From positions 2,728,001-2,792,000 of the forward strand of contig NZ_CP114291.2 of NCBI RefSeq assembly GCF_027111355.2: a stretch of 64,000 bases of DNA, in the 5' to 3' direction. A program made the translations under genes and the position numbers. Below, one piece after another: positions 8,725-17,011 of this stretch; position 1 is the stretch's first letter, and the number at the start of each line of letters is the position of its first letter. This stretch comes from Flavobacterium eburneipallidum (lineage in GTDB: Bacteria; Bacteroidota; Bacteroidia; Flavobacteriales; Flavobacteriaceae). The notes under the pieces are model-generated. The model was not told where the DNA came from. It searched no databases and saw nothing but the letters and a program-made list of their open reading frames with translations.

Positions 8725-10119
8725 ATGCAATTAAGCGACGAGGAAGAAGACTATAACTTATCTCTATCCAAATTTGAGTCGATGTTGAAAACCAACAAAG
8801 TGCTCTTTTTTGACTCCGAGGAATTTGAAGACATCATCCTTCATTACCTCGATATGGGAAAAGCCAATTTGGCTAAAAAAGCCTTGAAACTAGCCTTGGA
8901 ACAACATCCAAGATCAACTGGTTTGAAACTAGTTCAGGTTGAAATGCTAATTTATGACGACAAACTAGAAATAGCCGAAAAGCTATTGAACGAACTGTAC
9001 GCCATTGAACCCAATAACGAAGAAATCTACATCCAGAAAGCCAATATTTGTTCTAAAAGAGACCAGCACGAAAAAGCGGTCGAAATGCTCAAAATTGCTT
9101 TGAAATATACGGATGATTATGCCGATGTCTATAATTTAATCGGGATGGAATACCTGTTTATGGATAATCTCGAAATGGCAAAAGACAGCTTTATCAAATG
9201 TTTGGAAGAAGATTTCGAAGATCAATCAGCCTTATATAATGTTGTGTATTGCTTCGAATTTTTAGATCAAAATCAAGAAGCTATCACTTACCTCAAAAAA
9301 TACATCGATAAAAATCCATATAGTGAAATCGCTTGGCATCAGCTGGGACGCTTGCATTATGGCGTAAAAGAATATGAAAACGCCATTCGTGCTTTTGATT
9401 ATGCTACTCTTATAGACGATGAATTCCTTGGTGCTTTTATGGAAAGAGCAAAAGCTTTGGAACGTATGAAAAAATATGAAGAAGCGATTGAAAGCTACAA
9501 CAGAACCATCGAATTAGATGATGCTACTTCTTATGCTTTGCTTCGAATTGGAAAATGCTACGAAAGGCTAGGCAATAAAGTTCAGGCTTTGAAATACTTC
9601 AACAAAACAGTTCACGAAGATCCACTTTTGGATAAAGGATGGATTGCGATTACCGATTTTTACGTTCGCCAAAAAAACTTTCAAAAAGCCTTGTTTTTTG
9701 TTAACAAAGCATTAGCGATTGACAATCAAAATCGTTTGTATTGGAAGCGTTATGCCACCATTAACAAACAAATGAACTTCTTTGAAGAAGCCGAATTTGG
9801 ATATCGAAAAGCAGTAGAATTTGGCGATTATGCTTTAGACACTTGGTTGTTTTGGGTTGATATTTTGCAGTTTTTGGGCGAATTCGAAACGGCAATCCAA
9901 ACTTTGTTACAAGCTACAGAATATTTTCCTGAAGAAAACGAAGTCGAATACCGTTTGGCTGGATTGTATTTTATGATTCAGGAAACTACCAAAGCTAAAT
10001 TTCATTTAAGCAACGGTTTGCGCATCAAATTCGAAAACCATTATATTTTGGAAGATTTATTTCCAGTAGTTTGGACTCGAAAAATGGTTCAAAACTATAT
10101 TACCAAACACAAAAAATAA
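8725..10119 (+). CDS. TPR-repeat protein
   Basis: The 464-residue protein is almost entirely tetratricopeptide repeats, with about nine units recognisable by A-x-x-x-Y and P spacing (examples: EKAVEMLKIALKYTDDYADVYNLIGMEY region, EEAIESYNRTIELDD). It has no signal peptide, so it is probably a cytoplasmic protein-interaction scaffold. The N-terminus (about 20 residues) is acidic. The function is unknown. It sits upstream of aroE, separated by a palindromic repeat. Confidence 0.82.
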   Translation: MQLSDEEEDYNLSLSKFESMLKTNKVLFFDSEEFEDIILHYLDMGKANLAKKALKLALEQHPRSTGLKLVQVEMLIYDDKLEIAEKLLNELYAIEPNNEEIYIQKANICSKRDQHEKAVEMLKIALKYTDDYADVYNLIGMEYLFMDNLEMAKDSFIKCLEEDFEDQSALYNVVYCFEFLDQNQEAITYLKKYIDKNPYSEIAWHQLGRLHYGVKEYENAIRAFDYATLIDDEFLGAFMERAKALERMKKYEEAIESYNRTIELDDATSYALLRIGKCYERLGNKVQALKYFNKTVHEDPLLDKGWIAITDFYVRQKNFQKALFFVNKALAIDNQNRLYWKRYATINKQMNFFEEAEFGYRKAVEFGDYALDTWLFWVDILQFLGEFETAIQTLLQATEYFPEENEVEYRLAGLYFMIQETTKAKFHLSNGLRIKFENHYILEDLFPVVWTRKMVQNYITKHKK

Positions 10120-10142
10120 TTTTTAATTAAATAAAAAAACTG

Positions 10143-10198
10143 ACACAGATTTCACAGATTTACACCAATTAATTCGTGTAAATTCGTGAAATTCGTGT
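10143..10198. repeat. Palindromic intergenic repeat, CACAGATT family, copy 1
   Basis: A 23-base left arm (10143-10165) pairs with a right arm (10176-10198) around a 10-base loop. The arms are ACACAGATTTCACAGATT... and its complement, with AG/GA swaps at two places. Related palindromes occur at 27918-27966 and 55661-55756. Confidence 0.7.
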
Positions 10199-10213
10199 TT
10201 TAAAACAAACACA

Positions 10214-10966
10214 ATGCTAGACACAATACGCAAACGCTTTGGCTTACTAGGACGCAACATTAGTTATTCTTTTTCAAAAGGATATTTTACAGATAAATTC
10301 AATGCCGACAAACTTTTCGAAGGTTGTACTTACGAGAATTTTGACATTCCAGAAATAACTGCTTTCTCTGAAATCATAAAAAACACGCCTGATTTAAAAG
10401 GAATGAATGTAACGATTCCTTATAAAGAAGTTGTGATTCCTTATTTAGACAAATTATCCAAAAAAGCAACCGAAATAGGTGCTGTCAATACCATAAAATT
10501 CACCAAAAAAGGAAAACTAAAAGGCTACAACACCGACTATTATGGTTTTATGAAATCATTAGAACCATTATTACAACCGCATCACAAAAAAGCATTAATT
10601 CTAGGAACTGGTGGCGCTTCTAAAGGTGTGGCTTATGCTTTGAAAGAATTGGGAATCTTGTACACTTTTGTTTCCAGAGAAGCCAAAGAGGGTATAATTG
10701 ATTACGACCGAATCAATGCTACGACTTTTGACAATTATCAAATCATCATCAATTCTTCACCAGTAGGAACAAGCCCAAATATTGATGCTTTTCCACTGAT
10801 TCCTTACGAATATTTCACAGAGAAACACATTGCTTACGATTTGATTTACAATCCTGCGGAAACCCAATTTCTAAAAAAGGCAGCTGCAAAAGGAGCACAA
10901 ACCAAAAACGGACAGGATATGCTTGTTTTTCAGGCTGAAAAGGCTTGGAAGATTTGGAATAAGTAG
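10214..10966 (+). CDS. aroE: Shikimate dehydrogenase
   Basis: This enzyme reduces 3-dehydroshikimate to shikimate with NADPH in aromatic amino acid synthesis. The 250-residue protein has the substrate domain motif SYSFSKGYF, the catalytic lysine in NVTIPYKE, and the second catalytic residue in GYNTDYYGF. The nucleotide site is GTGGASKGVAYAL, and the C-terminal NGQDMLVFQAEKAW motif is conserved. Length is slightly short but normal for Bacteroidota. No other aro gene is adjacent. Confidence 0.95.
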   Translation: MLDTIRKRFGLLGRNISYSFSKGYFTDKFNADKLFEGCTYENFDIPEITAFSEIIKNTPDLKGMNVTIPYKEVVIPYLDKLSKKATEIGAVNTIKFTKKGKLKGYNTDYYGFMKSLEPLLQPHHKKALILGTGGASKGVAYALKELGILYTFVSREAKEGIIDYDRINATTFDNYQIIINSSPVGTSPNIDAFPLIPYEYFTEKHIAYDLIYNPAETQFLKKAAAKGAQTKNGQDMLVFQAEKAWKIWNK

Positions 10967-10989
10967 GAGAAACAATTCAATAGGCTACA

Positions 10990-11616
10990 ATGAAATTCAT
11001 TCTTACAATACTTCTGATAATTTCAACATCTCTATTTGGATGTAACAATCCGTCCACAAAAAAAGTAACCTTTAAAAATCCGTCAATAAACGTTGAATCA
11101 ACGAAAACAAAAGCAAACCAAGCGTTAAAATTTTGCAAAGCCAAGAATTTTAATCAGGACTTTTGCATTTTAATTGATATGAGTTTGCATTCTGGCGTTA
11201 AAAGATTTATCGTTTGGGATTTTACAAAAAATAAAATATCAAATAGTTTTTTAGTTGGACACGGATGCGGAGAAAATCCTTGGAACAATGATTATTCAAA
11301 AGACAATCCAAAATTCAGTAATGTAGATGGAAGCCATTGTTCGTCATTAGGTAAATACAAAATAGGACAAAGAGCCCATAGCGACTGGGGTATTGGCGTA
11401 AAATATGTTTTACACGGTTTGGAATCTACCAACAATAATGCGCAAAAACGTTTTATTGTTTTTCATTCTTGGGAAGTAGTTTCAGATGAAGAAGTATATC
11501 CAAAAGGAACTCCAGAAGGTTGGGGATGTCCTACAATTTCAAATAATAGTTTCAAAATAATTGATCCATTATTAAAATCAAGCACAAAACCAGTTTTGAT
11601 GTGGATTTATAAATAA
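10990..11616 (+). CDS. Lipoprotein with L,D-transpeptidase-like (YkuD_2) catalytic domain
   Basis: The 208-residue protein begins with a lipoprotein signal (LFGC lipobox, C18). The YkuD_2 pattern follows: CILIDMSLHSGVKRF, a GHGCGENP segment, VLHGLES, FHSWEVV and finally EGWGCPTIS. C180 would be the nucleophile and the nearby histidines its partners. This family is annotated as murein L,D-transpeptidase-like, and an action on peptidoglycan from the periplasm is inferred. It lies 23 bases after aroE on the same strand and may be cotranscribed. No terminator is clear before the REP region. Confidence 0.82.
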   Translation: MKFILTILLIISTSLFGCNNPSTKKVTFKNPSINVESTKTKANQALKFCKAKNFNQDFCILIDMSLHSGVKRFIVWDFTKNKISNSFLVGHGCGENPWNNDYSKDNPKFSNVDGSHCSSLGKYKIGQRAHSDWGIGVKYVLHGLESTNNNAQKRFIVFHSWEVVSDEEVYPKGTPEGWGCPTISNNSFKIIDPLLKSSTKPVLMWIYK

Positions 11617-11646
11617 ATCCTAATCAGAAACTTTACAAGGCTTAAC

Positions 11647-11665
11647 AAAAGGTCACCGACTTTCG
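11647..11665 (-). repeat. Degenerate REP-like sequence abutting the RAYT stop codon
   Basis: On the minus strand it reads CGAAAGTCGGTGACCTTTT, a decayed form of the AAAGTC-GGA-GACTTT hairpin found at 12289-12929. It begins at the base next to the transposase stop (11666), so the transposase gene has a REP-like sequence on each side. Confidence 0.5.
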
Positions 11666-12271
11666 TTACCAATTATAAATTGTGCAAATCGATTGTGCTT
11701 TCAAGACATCTATTACTGGATTATCAACTTTTGTAATAGCTATAATTCCATTATCATCAACATAATTGGAAGCACTGGAATAAACATAATGAGAAGCTTT
11801 GGCAACAATTCCTGCTCGAACAGGATTCAAATGAATATAATCCAATTTCGACCAAAAGAACTTTTCAGAGAAAATTTCTTCGGGATGATTTCCATATTGC
11901 CAAAACTGATATTTTTCATTTCGGCTATGGCTTTTACAAGCAAATTCAAAACGTTTCAGCATCCAATCGGCTCTACTTTCTGGCTCTGTTTCTATTTTAT
12001 TCAAAATGGTCTTTGCTGTAAACTTCTTGAAATCCCGAATCAAATCAGATAATTTACTGTTTTCTGACTGAATGATCAAATGAATGTGATTGGACATAAT
12101 AACAAAGCCATATAAAATCATTCCTTTGTTTTTAATGCAAAAATCCAGACTTTCGATGACGCAATCTTTATAGGTTTTTCTGGAAAAGACATCAACCCAG
12201 TCCACAACCGTTGCAGTTATAAAATGCGCTTTGGATTGATCTCGAATTAGGAATCCTTCTTTTTCTTTCAT
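11666..12271 (-). CDS. REP-associated tyrosine transposase (RAYT, IS200/Y1-like)
   Basis: The 201-residue protein has the Y1/HUH transposase signature MSNHIHLIIQSE (HxH metal motif) and a downstream helix WSKLDYIHLNPVRAGIV with a candidate catalytic tyrosine. Single-domain RAYTs are domesticated relatives of IS200/IS605 transposases that act on REP hairpins. That role is supported here by REP-like palindromes on both sides (11647-11665 and 12289-12339) and a further inverted pair at 12804-12929. There are no IS ends and no accessory gene, so it looks like a resident single-copy RAYT. Confidence 0.85.
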   Translation of the reverse strand: MKEKEGFLIRDQSKAHFITATVVDWVDVFSRKTYKDCVIESLDFCIKNKGMILYGFVIMSNHIHLIIQSENSKLSDLIRDFKKFTAKTILNKIETEPESRADWMLKRFEFACKSHSRNEKYQFWQYGNHPEEIFSEKFFWSKLDYIHLNPVRAGIVAKASHYVYSSASNYVDDNGIIAITKVDNPVIDVLKAQSICTIYNW

Positions 12272-12288
12272 TTTTGTTTTTTTTAAAG

Positions 12289-12339
12289 GTCAGTCAGAGA
12301 CTGAAAATCACATCCTCAAAGTCGGAGACTTTGCCGAGC
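12289..12339 (+). repeat. REP element, copy 1
   Basis: The unit is a small hairpin (CAGTC-aga-GACTG), a spacer AAAATCACAT, then CCTCAAAGTCGGAGACTTTG and CCGAGC. The core AAAGTC-GGA-GACTTT is a perfect 6-bp stem with a 3-base loop. It lies directly upstream of the RAYT start (12271). Confidence 0.75.
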
Positions 12340-12361
12340 TGGATTTCCTACTATTATTAGT

Positions 12362-12685
12362 CTATTCTTTTAGTTTTAATAATAAAAATATATCTTTTTC
12401 ATACGTTTCAATATTATTTACAAGTTCTGATTTTATTTGCTCCTTTGATTTTGATTCATTTTCAACTAAATAAATGATTTCAATCGCATCTTGAAATTCA
12501 TCAATACTGTAATCGGAAATTGTTTGAAAATTTTCAGTTTCTTTATTCATATTACTTATTTTGAAATAATATTCGTAAAATAAAAAATCAACATTTGTTG
12601 TTACTCCACCTGGATTTTTACAAAACGAGTCTAATTTTTCCTTAATTTCTCCTGAAATAAAAATGTGATAATCTTTTTGTAGCAT
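12362..12685 (-). CDS. Hypothetical protein, 107 residues
   Basis: I do not recognise this protein. It is acidic, rich in Glu, Ile and Lys, and has no signal peptide or membrane segment. The C-terminal half is predicted helical. It sits between RAYT and comM on the same strand, flanked by REP elements at 12289 and 12804. The frame uses ordinary AT-rich codons and has an ATG start, so it is probably a real gene, perhaps strain-specific. Confidence 0.55.
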   Translation of the reverse strand: MLQKDYHIFISGEIKEKLDSFCKNPGGVTTNVDFLFYEYYFKISNMNKETENFQTISDYSIDEFQDAIEIIYLVENESKSKEQIKSELVNNIETYEKDIFLLLKLKE

Positions 12686-12803
12686 AATTTGTTTGTTATT
12701 AATGAATAATTCTTTTATTGTGCAAATTTACGCTATAAGTTAATCCCTTCAAAAAGTGTGACAAAAAACCAAACTTTTTATTAAAAGCTACTTTGAAAAT
12801 CTC

Positions 12804-12854
12804 GCTCCGCAAAGTCTCCGACTTTGAGGATGTGTTAGTCAGTCTGTGACTGAC
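12804..12854 (-). repeat. REP element, copy 2 (inverted orientation)
   Basis: This is the reverse-strand form of copy 1: GCTCCGCAAAGTCTCCGACT..., then a perfect 7-bp hairpin GTCAGTC-tgt-GACTGAC at 12838-12854. With copy 3 it forms a head-to-head inverted pair, like a BIME. Confidence 0.8.
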
Positions 12855-12880
12855 ATAAATTAAATCTTTCTAAATAAAAT

Positions 12881-12929
12881 CGGTTGAAAACCGAAAATCA
12901 CTACCTCAAAGTCGGAGACTTTGCGGAGC
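12881..12929 (+). repeat. REP element, copy 3
   Basis: A small hairpin CGGTT-gaa-AACCG (12881-12893) is followed by AAAATCACTA and CCTCAAAGTCGGAGACTTTG, then CGGAGC. The small hairpin differs in sequence from copies 1 and 2, yet both of its arms have changed together. That indicates that the structure, not the sequence, is kept. It ends 9 bases from the comM stop. Confidence 0.8.
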
Positions 12930-12937
12930 GTAAAATC

Positions 12938-14473
12938 CTACCCCAACCATCCATCACGATCCAAGCTTCTATACTGAATCGCTTCGGCAATGTGGGAGGC
13001 AACTACATTTGTCGAGGCTTCTAAATCAGCAATAGTTCGGGCTACTTTTAAAATTCTATCATAAGCTCTGGCAGAAAGATTCAAGCGTTCCATGGCGGTT
13101 TTTAGTAATTGTTTAGAAGCATCGTCAAGCGCACAAAATTCTCGAATGTGTTTGGTATTCATTTGGGCGTTGTAATGAATATGTTCCATTTGAATAAAAC
13201 GCTGCGATTGAATTTCTCTAGCGGCTGTTACTCGTTTTCGAATATCGACACTGCTTTCGGCTTTTTGATCATCGGATAATTTATCGAAAGGAACAGGAGT
13301 TACTTCTATATGAATGTCAATTCTATCCAACAAAGGCCCTGAAATTTTACTCAAATAGCGTTGCATTTCGTGTGGCGAAGACGTTTGTGGCGAATCAGGA
13401 TCGTTGAAAAACCCACTCGGACTCGGATTCATACTGGCTACCAACATAAACGAAGATGGATAAGTCACGGTGAACTTGGCTCTTGAAATGGTCACTTCCC
13501 TATCTTCCAAGGGTTGTCGCATCACTTCAAGAACATCTCTTTTGAATTCTGGTAATTCGTCTAAAAACAAAACACCATTATGAGCCATCGAGATTTCGCC
13601 TGGTTGAGGATAACTTCCTCCTCCAACCAATGCCACATTGGAAATGGTATGATGCGGACTTCGAAATGGTCGTTGATTCATCAAACCTATTTCTTTCAAT
13701 TTTCCAGCGACACTATGAATTTTGGTCGTTTCTAATGCTTCTCGCAAAGTCATGGGAGGCAAAATACTAGGCAAACGCTTGGCAAGCATTGTTTTTCCTG
13801 CTCCAGGAGGACCAATCAGGATAATATTGTGCCCGCCAGCAGCTGCAATTTCCATACAACGCTTGATGCTTTCTTGTCCTTTCACATCACTAAAATCAAA
13901 TTCTGGAAAATCTAATGTTTTATAAAATTCAGCTCGGGTATCGATTGTTGTGGGTTCTAACGTGCCTTTTCCTTCGAAAAAATCAATTACTTCTTGTACA
14001 TTTTCTACTCCGTAAACATCTAAACCAGCTACAATTGCTGCTTCTTTTACGTTTTGTTTCGGCAGAAAAAAACCTTTAAATCCTTCTTCTTTAGCTTTTA
14101 TAGCAATAGGCAAAGCACCTCGAATGGGTTGTAAACTTCCGTCGAGAGAAAGTTCTCCCATTATAATGTACTTATCGATTTCGTCCGTTTTAATTTGGTC
14201 CGAAGCTACTAGAATTCCAATAGCCAGCGTCAAATCATAGGCTGAACCTTCTTTTCTCAAATCGGCGGGTGCCATATTAATGGTAATTTTCTTGCCTGGC
14301 ATAGCGTATCCATTATTCTTGAGTGCGGCTGCAATTCGATAGCTACTTTCTTTGATGGCATTGTCTGGAAGTCCTACCAAATGATAACCAATTCCCTTAT
14401 CCATATTAACTTCGACTGTAATTGTGGTGGCTTCCACACCAAAAACGGCACTTCCAAAAACTTTTATTAACAT
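12938..14473 (-). CDS. comM: YifB/ComM-family Mg-chelatase-like AAA ATPase
   Basis: The 511-residue protein has the ComM layout. An N-terminal S5/Lon-like domain (SAVFGVEATTITVEV, then GYHLVGLPDNAIKES) leads to an AAA+ module with Walker A GPPGAGKT near residue 220 and FLDELPEF as Walker B. A C-terminal Mg-chelatase domain has the conserved NLSARAYDRILKVARTIADLE. In naturally competent bacteria ComM is a branch-migration helicase for integrating incoming DNA. Whether this strain is competent is not shown here. It lies 45 bases after the oxidoreductase gene on the same strand. Confidence 0.93.
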   Translation of the reverse strand: MLIKVFGSAVFGVEATTITVEVNMDKGIGYHLVGLPDNAIKESSYRIAAALKNNGYAMPGKKITINMAPADLRKEGSAYDLTLAIGILVASDQIKTDEIDKYIIMGELSLDGSLQPIRGALPIAIKAKEEGFKGFFLPKQNVKEAAIVAGLDVYGVENVQEVIDFFEGKGTLEPTTIDTRAEFYKTLDFPEFDFSDVKGQESIKRCMEIAAAGGHNIILIGPPGAGKTMLAKRLPSILPPMTLREALETTKIHSVAGKLKEIGLMNQRPFRSPHHTISNVALVGGGSYPQPGEISMAHNGVLFLDELPEFKRDVLEVMRQPLEDREVTISRAKFTVTYPSSFMLVASMNPSPSGFFNDPDSPQTSSPHEMQRYLSKISGPLLDRIDIHIEVTPVPFDKLSDDQKAESSVDIRKRVTAAREIQSQRFIQMEHIHYNAQMNTKHIREFCALDDASKQLLKTAMERLNLSARAYDRILKVARTIADLEASTNVVASHIAEAIQYRSLDRDGWLG

Positions 14474-14518
14474 ATAACTATTGTATTTAAACGTAAAATA
14501 TTTTGATAGTATTTTTTT

Positions 14519-15502
14519 TCATGAAGGATACACTAATCCTATTTGACTTCTAACTTCATCCACGATTTTGATTAAATCTAAACTATTTTGATGAGACCAA
14601 AGTTGGCTTTCAATCTTATTTTTGCGAATACAATGATGGCATTCTTCAATTTCATACGTAAATCCTTTTCCCTTTGTTGGCAATAAAAATTCTTCTTTAT
14701 TGTTATTGACTGATAAAGTATAAGATTGTGCTTCGTGCCAAAGGGCATTCAAATTAATGGTACCTTTACTTCCATTGATGGTAGCAATCATATTAGATGC
14801 TGATACAAAACTGGAATGTAAAATAGCTTGAGCGTTTTCATATTGCAAAATCATAGAAGTTTGCAAATCGGCTCCTGTTTTGTAAAAATTAGATTTTGCC
14901 AAAATTTCTGTTGGAATTCCCAATACCATATAGCATAAAAATAATGGGTAAACACCAATGTCTAAAAGTGATCCTCCACCTAAATTGATATCGGTTTTTC
15001 TATTACCAATTCCTTCTAGGGTTGCAGCAGAAAAAGCAAAATCAGCATTGATGTATTTAATGGTTCCTATTTCTCCATTTTTAATTTTAGCAAAAGCTTC
15101 TCGAAATGATGGATTGAATCGGGTCCAAAAGGCTTCCATAAAAAAACGATTATTTTCTTTTGAAGCCGTAATCATTTGCAAGGCATCATCATAATTTAAG
15201 GCAATAGGTTTTTCGCAAAGAACATGTTTATTATTTTGTAATGCTCTTATACTCAAAGTGGCATGAGAGTTATGGGGCGTAGCTATATAAAATATATCCA
15301 CTTTGGAATCCTTCATAATGGCATCATAAGAATTATAAACCTGCTTCACATTATAATTTTTGGCAAATTCTTGTGCTTTATCAAGATTCCGAGAAGCCAC
15401 TGCTACTAATTCAGCATCTTCAACTAGCATTAAGTCTTTGGCAAATTGATGGGCAATATTACCCAAACCTATAATTCCCCATCTAATCTTTTCGTTATTC
15501 AT
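14519..15502 (-). CDS. Gfo/Idh/MocA-family NAD(P)-dependent oxidoreductase
   Basis: The 327-residue protein starts with a Rossmann motif (WGIIGLGNIAHQF) and carries the family active-site motif HVLCEKPIALN near residue 90. The C-terminal alpha/beta domain includes GGGSLLDIGVYPL. These features place it with dimeric dihydrodiol or sugar dehydrogenases such as glucose-fructose oxidoreductase relatives. Substrate is not predictable. It is divergent from the dipeptide epimerase across a 193-base gap. Confidence 0.85.
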   Translation of the reverse strand: MNNEKIRWGIIGLGNIAHQFAKDLMLVEDAELVAVASRNLDKAQEFAKNYNVKQVYNSYDAIMKDSKVDIFYIATPHNSHATLSIRALQNNKHVLCEKPIALNYDDALQMITASKENNRFFMEAFWTRFNPSFREAFAKIKNGEIGTIKYINADFAFSAATLEGIGNRKTDINLGGGSLLDIGVYPLFLCYMVLGIPTEILAKSNFYKTGADLQTSMILQYENAQAILHSSFVSASNMIATINGSKGTINLNALWHEAQSYTLSVNNNKEEFLLPTKGKGFTYEIEECHHCIRKNKIESQLWSHQNSLDLIKIVDEVRSQIGLVYPS

Positions 15503-15695
15503 GTTATTGTTTGTTATTTATATAGACACCAATGAATTTATGTTTTTTTCAATAGTACAAAAAATAGTGTATTCATTCAAAATCTAAATTTAACATAAAA
15601 ACCCTTTCAATAGAAATTTAGCACTAAAATTAATTTGCAAACCAAAATCTATTCATTTTCTTTGGTATAAATTACACTATTAAAATTCATTAGCA

Positions 15696-16709
15696 ATGAA
15701 AGTAATTCTCCGCACATTCGATTTAGAACTCAAACATACTTTTACCATCTCTAGACTTTCTTATAACACCCAACCTAGCTTGATTGTAGAATTGCAAAGT
15801 GAGGGGTATTCTGGTTTTGGCGAAACAACGTCTAATGCCTATTATAAGAACACGGTTGAGATGATGAAAAATGATATTGAAAAAATTATTCCATTTATCG
15901 AAAGTGTTACCAATGAAGCTCCTGAAGAATTTTGGAAAAAAACTTATCCATTCTTAAAACATAATTTATTTGCCCTTTGTGCTTTGGATAACGCTTACAC
16001 CGATTTGTATGCACGCAAAAAAGGGAAGAAACTATATGAATTTTGGAATTATTCTATTAATCGTAATCCAAAAACAGATTACACCATTGGCATTGATAGT
16101 ATCGAAAAAATGGTAGCTAAAATGAAAGAGCTACCTTGGCCGATTTATAAAATAAAACTGGGAACCAAAGAAGATCTTGCTATTGTTACCGAATTAAGAA
16201 AACATACGGATGCCATCTTTCGAATTGATGCCAATTGTGGCTGGACAGTTGATGAAACGCTAAACAATGCTATTGAATTAAAAAAATTAGGAGTTGAATT
16301 TCTTGAACAACCCCTGAAAGCAGATGATTGGAAAGGACATAAAGAAGTCTTTAACCATTCTGTATTGCCTATAATAGCTGATGAAAGTTGTATTATTGAA
16401 CAAGATGTAACCAAATGCTACAATCATTTTCATGGTGTGAATATCAAATTAGTAAAATGTGGTGGACTTACCCCTGCCAGAAGAATGATTACCAAAGCCA
16501 AGGAACTAGGAATGAAAACCATGGTAGGCTGTATGACAGAATCTACAGTAGGAATCTCGGCAATTGCGCATTTATTACCCGAATTGGATTTTGTAGATAT
16601 GGATGGTGCCTTACTATTATCTAAAGATATTGCTACTGGAATAACTATTTCAGAAGGAATTATAAAATATGCAGAAATAAATGGAACTGGCGTTAGCTTA
16701 ATAGCCTAA
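15696..16709 (+). CDS. Dipeptide epimerase (enolase superfamily, L-Ala-D/L-Glu type)
   Basis: The 337-residue protein has the mandelate-racemase/muconate-lactonizing fold. Acid-base lysines lie in YKIKLG (K152 and K154). Metal ligands are in RIDANCGWT, EQPL and IADES, and the opposite lysine is in NIKLVKCGG. Members with this KxK pattern epimerise L-Ala-D-Glu released from peptidoglycan to L-Ala-L-Glu for re-use. It stands alone, but the YkuD_2 murein lipoprotein lies 4 kb away. Specificity for Ala-Glu against other dipeptides is inferred. Confidence 0.85.
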   Translation: MKVILRTFDLELKHTFTISRLSYNTQPSLIVELQSEGYSGFGETTSNAYYKNTVEMMKNDIEKIIPFIESVTNEAPEEFWKKTYPFLKHNLFALCALDNAYTDLYARKKGKKLYEFWNYSINRNPKTDYTIGIDSIEKMVAKMKELPWPIYKIKLGTKEDLAIVTELRKHTDAIFRIDANCGWTVDETLNNAIELKKLGVEFLEQPLKADDWKGHKEVFNHSVLPIIADESCIIEQDVTKCYNHFHGVNIKLVKCGGLTPARRMITKAKELGMKTMVGCMTESTVGISAIAHLLPELDFVDMDGALLLSKDIATGITISEGIIKYAEINGTGVSLIA

Positions 16710-17011
16710 ATATTAACGAATTCTCAATATACAACAGGTTTCATTCAAAATTAATCTACAAAAAGAATCAGTTTACCACATAATTGATGAAAAAGAGCCG
16801 TTTTAGATTCTAAAAATTATAATTCTGTCAAAAAAACCCAAAATCCTTATTAACAAATTCCAAATTTTGACAATCAATTATCTCATACCCGCAAAATTTT
16901 AGGGGGTAAAGTATAAATTTGACAAAAATCATAACTTATAAAGTATTTTTTGTGGGGGTATGGAATGAATTATATACTTTTATCAAAAATTATAACTAAA
17001 AACTCAAAACT
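16710..17011 (+). other. Noncoding upstream region of amt
   Basis: This 302-base gap is AT-rich and has two G-runs (AGGGGGTAAAG near 16900 and GTGGGGGTATGG near 16952), the second about 50 bases before the ammonium transporter start. They could be nitrogen-regulator sites. No gene, RNA or strong promoter consensus is evident. Confidence 0.4.

Noticed and set aside
12289..12929. CRISPR array
   Set aside because: The repeats are few, palindromic, in both orientations and unevenly spaced, and a RAYT rather than cas genes is nearby.
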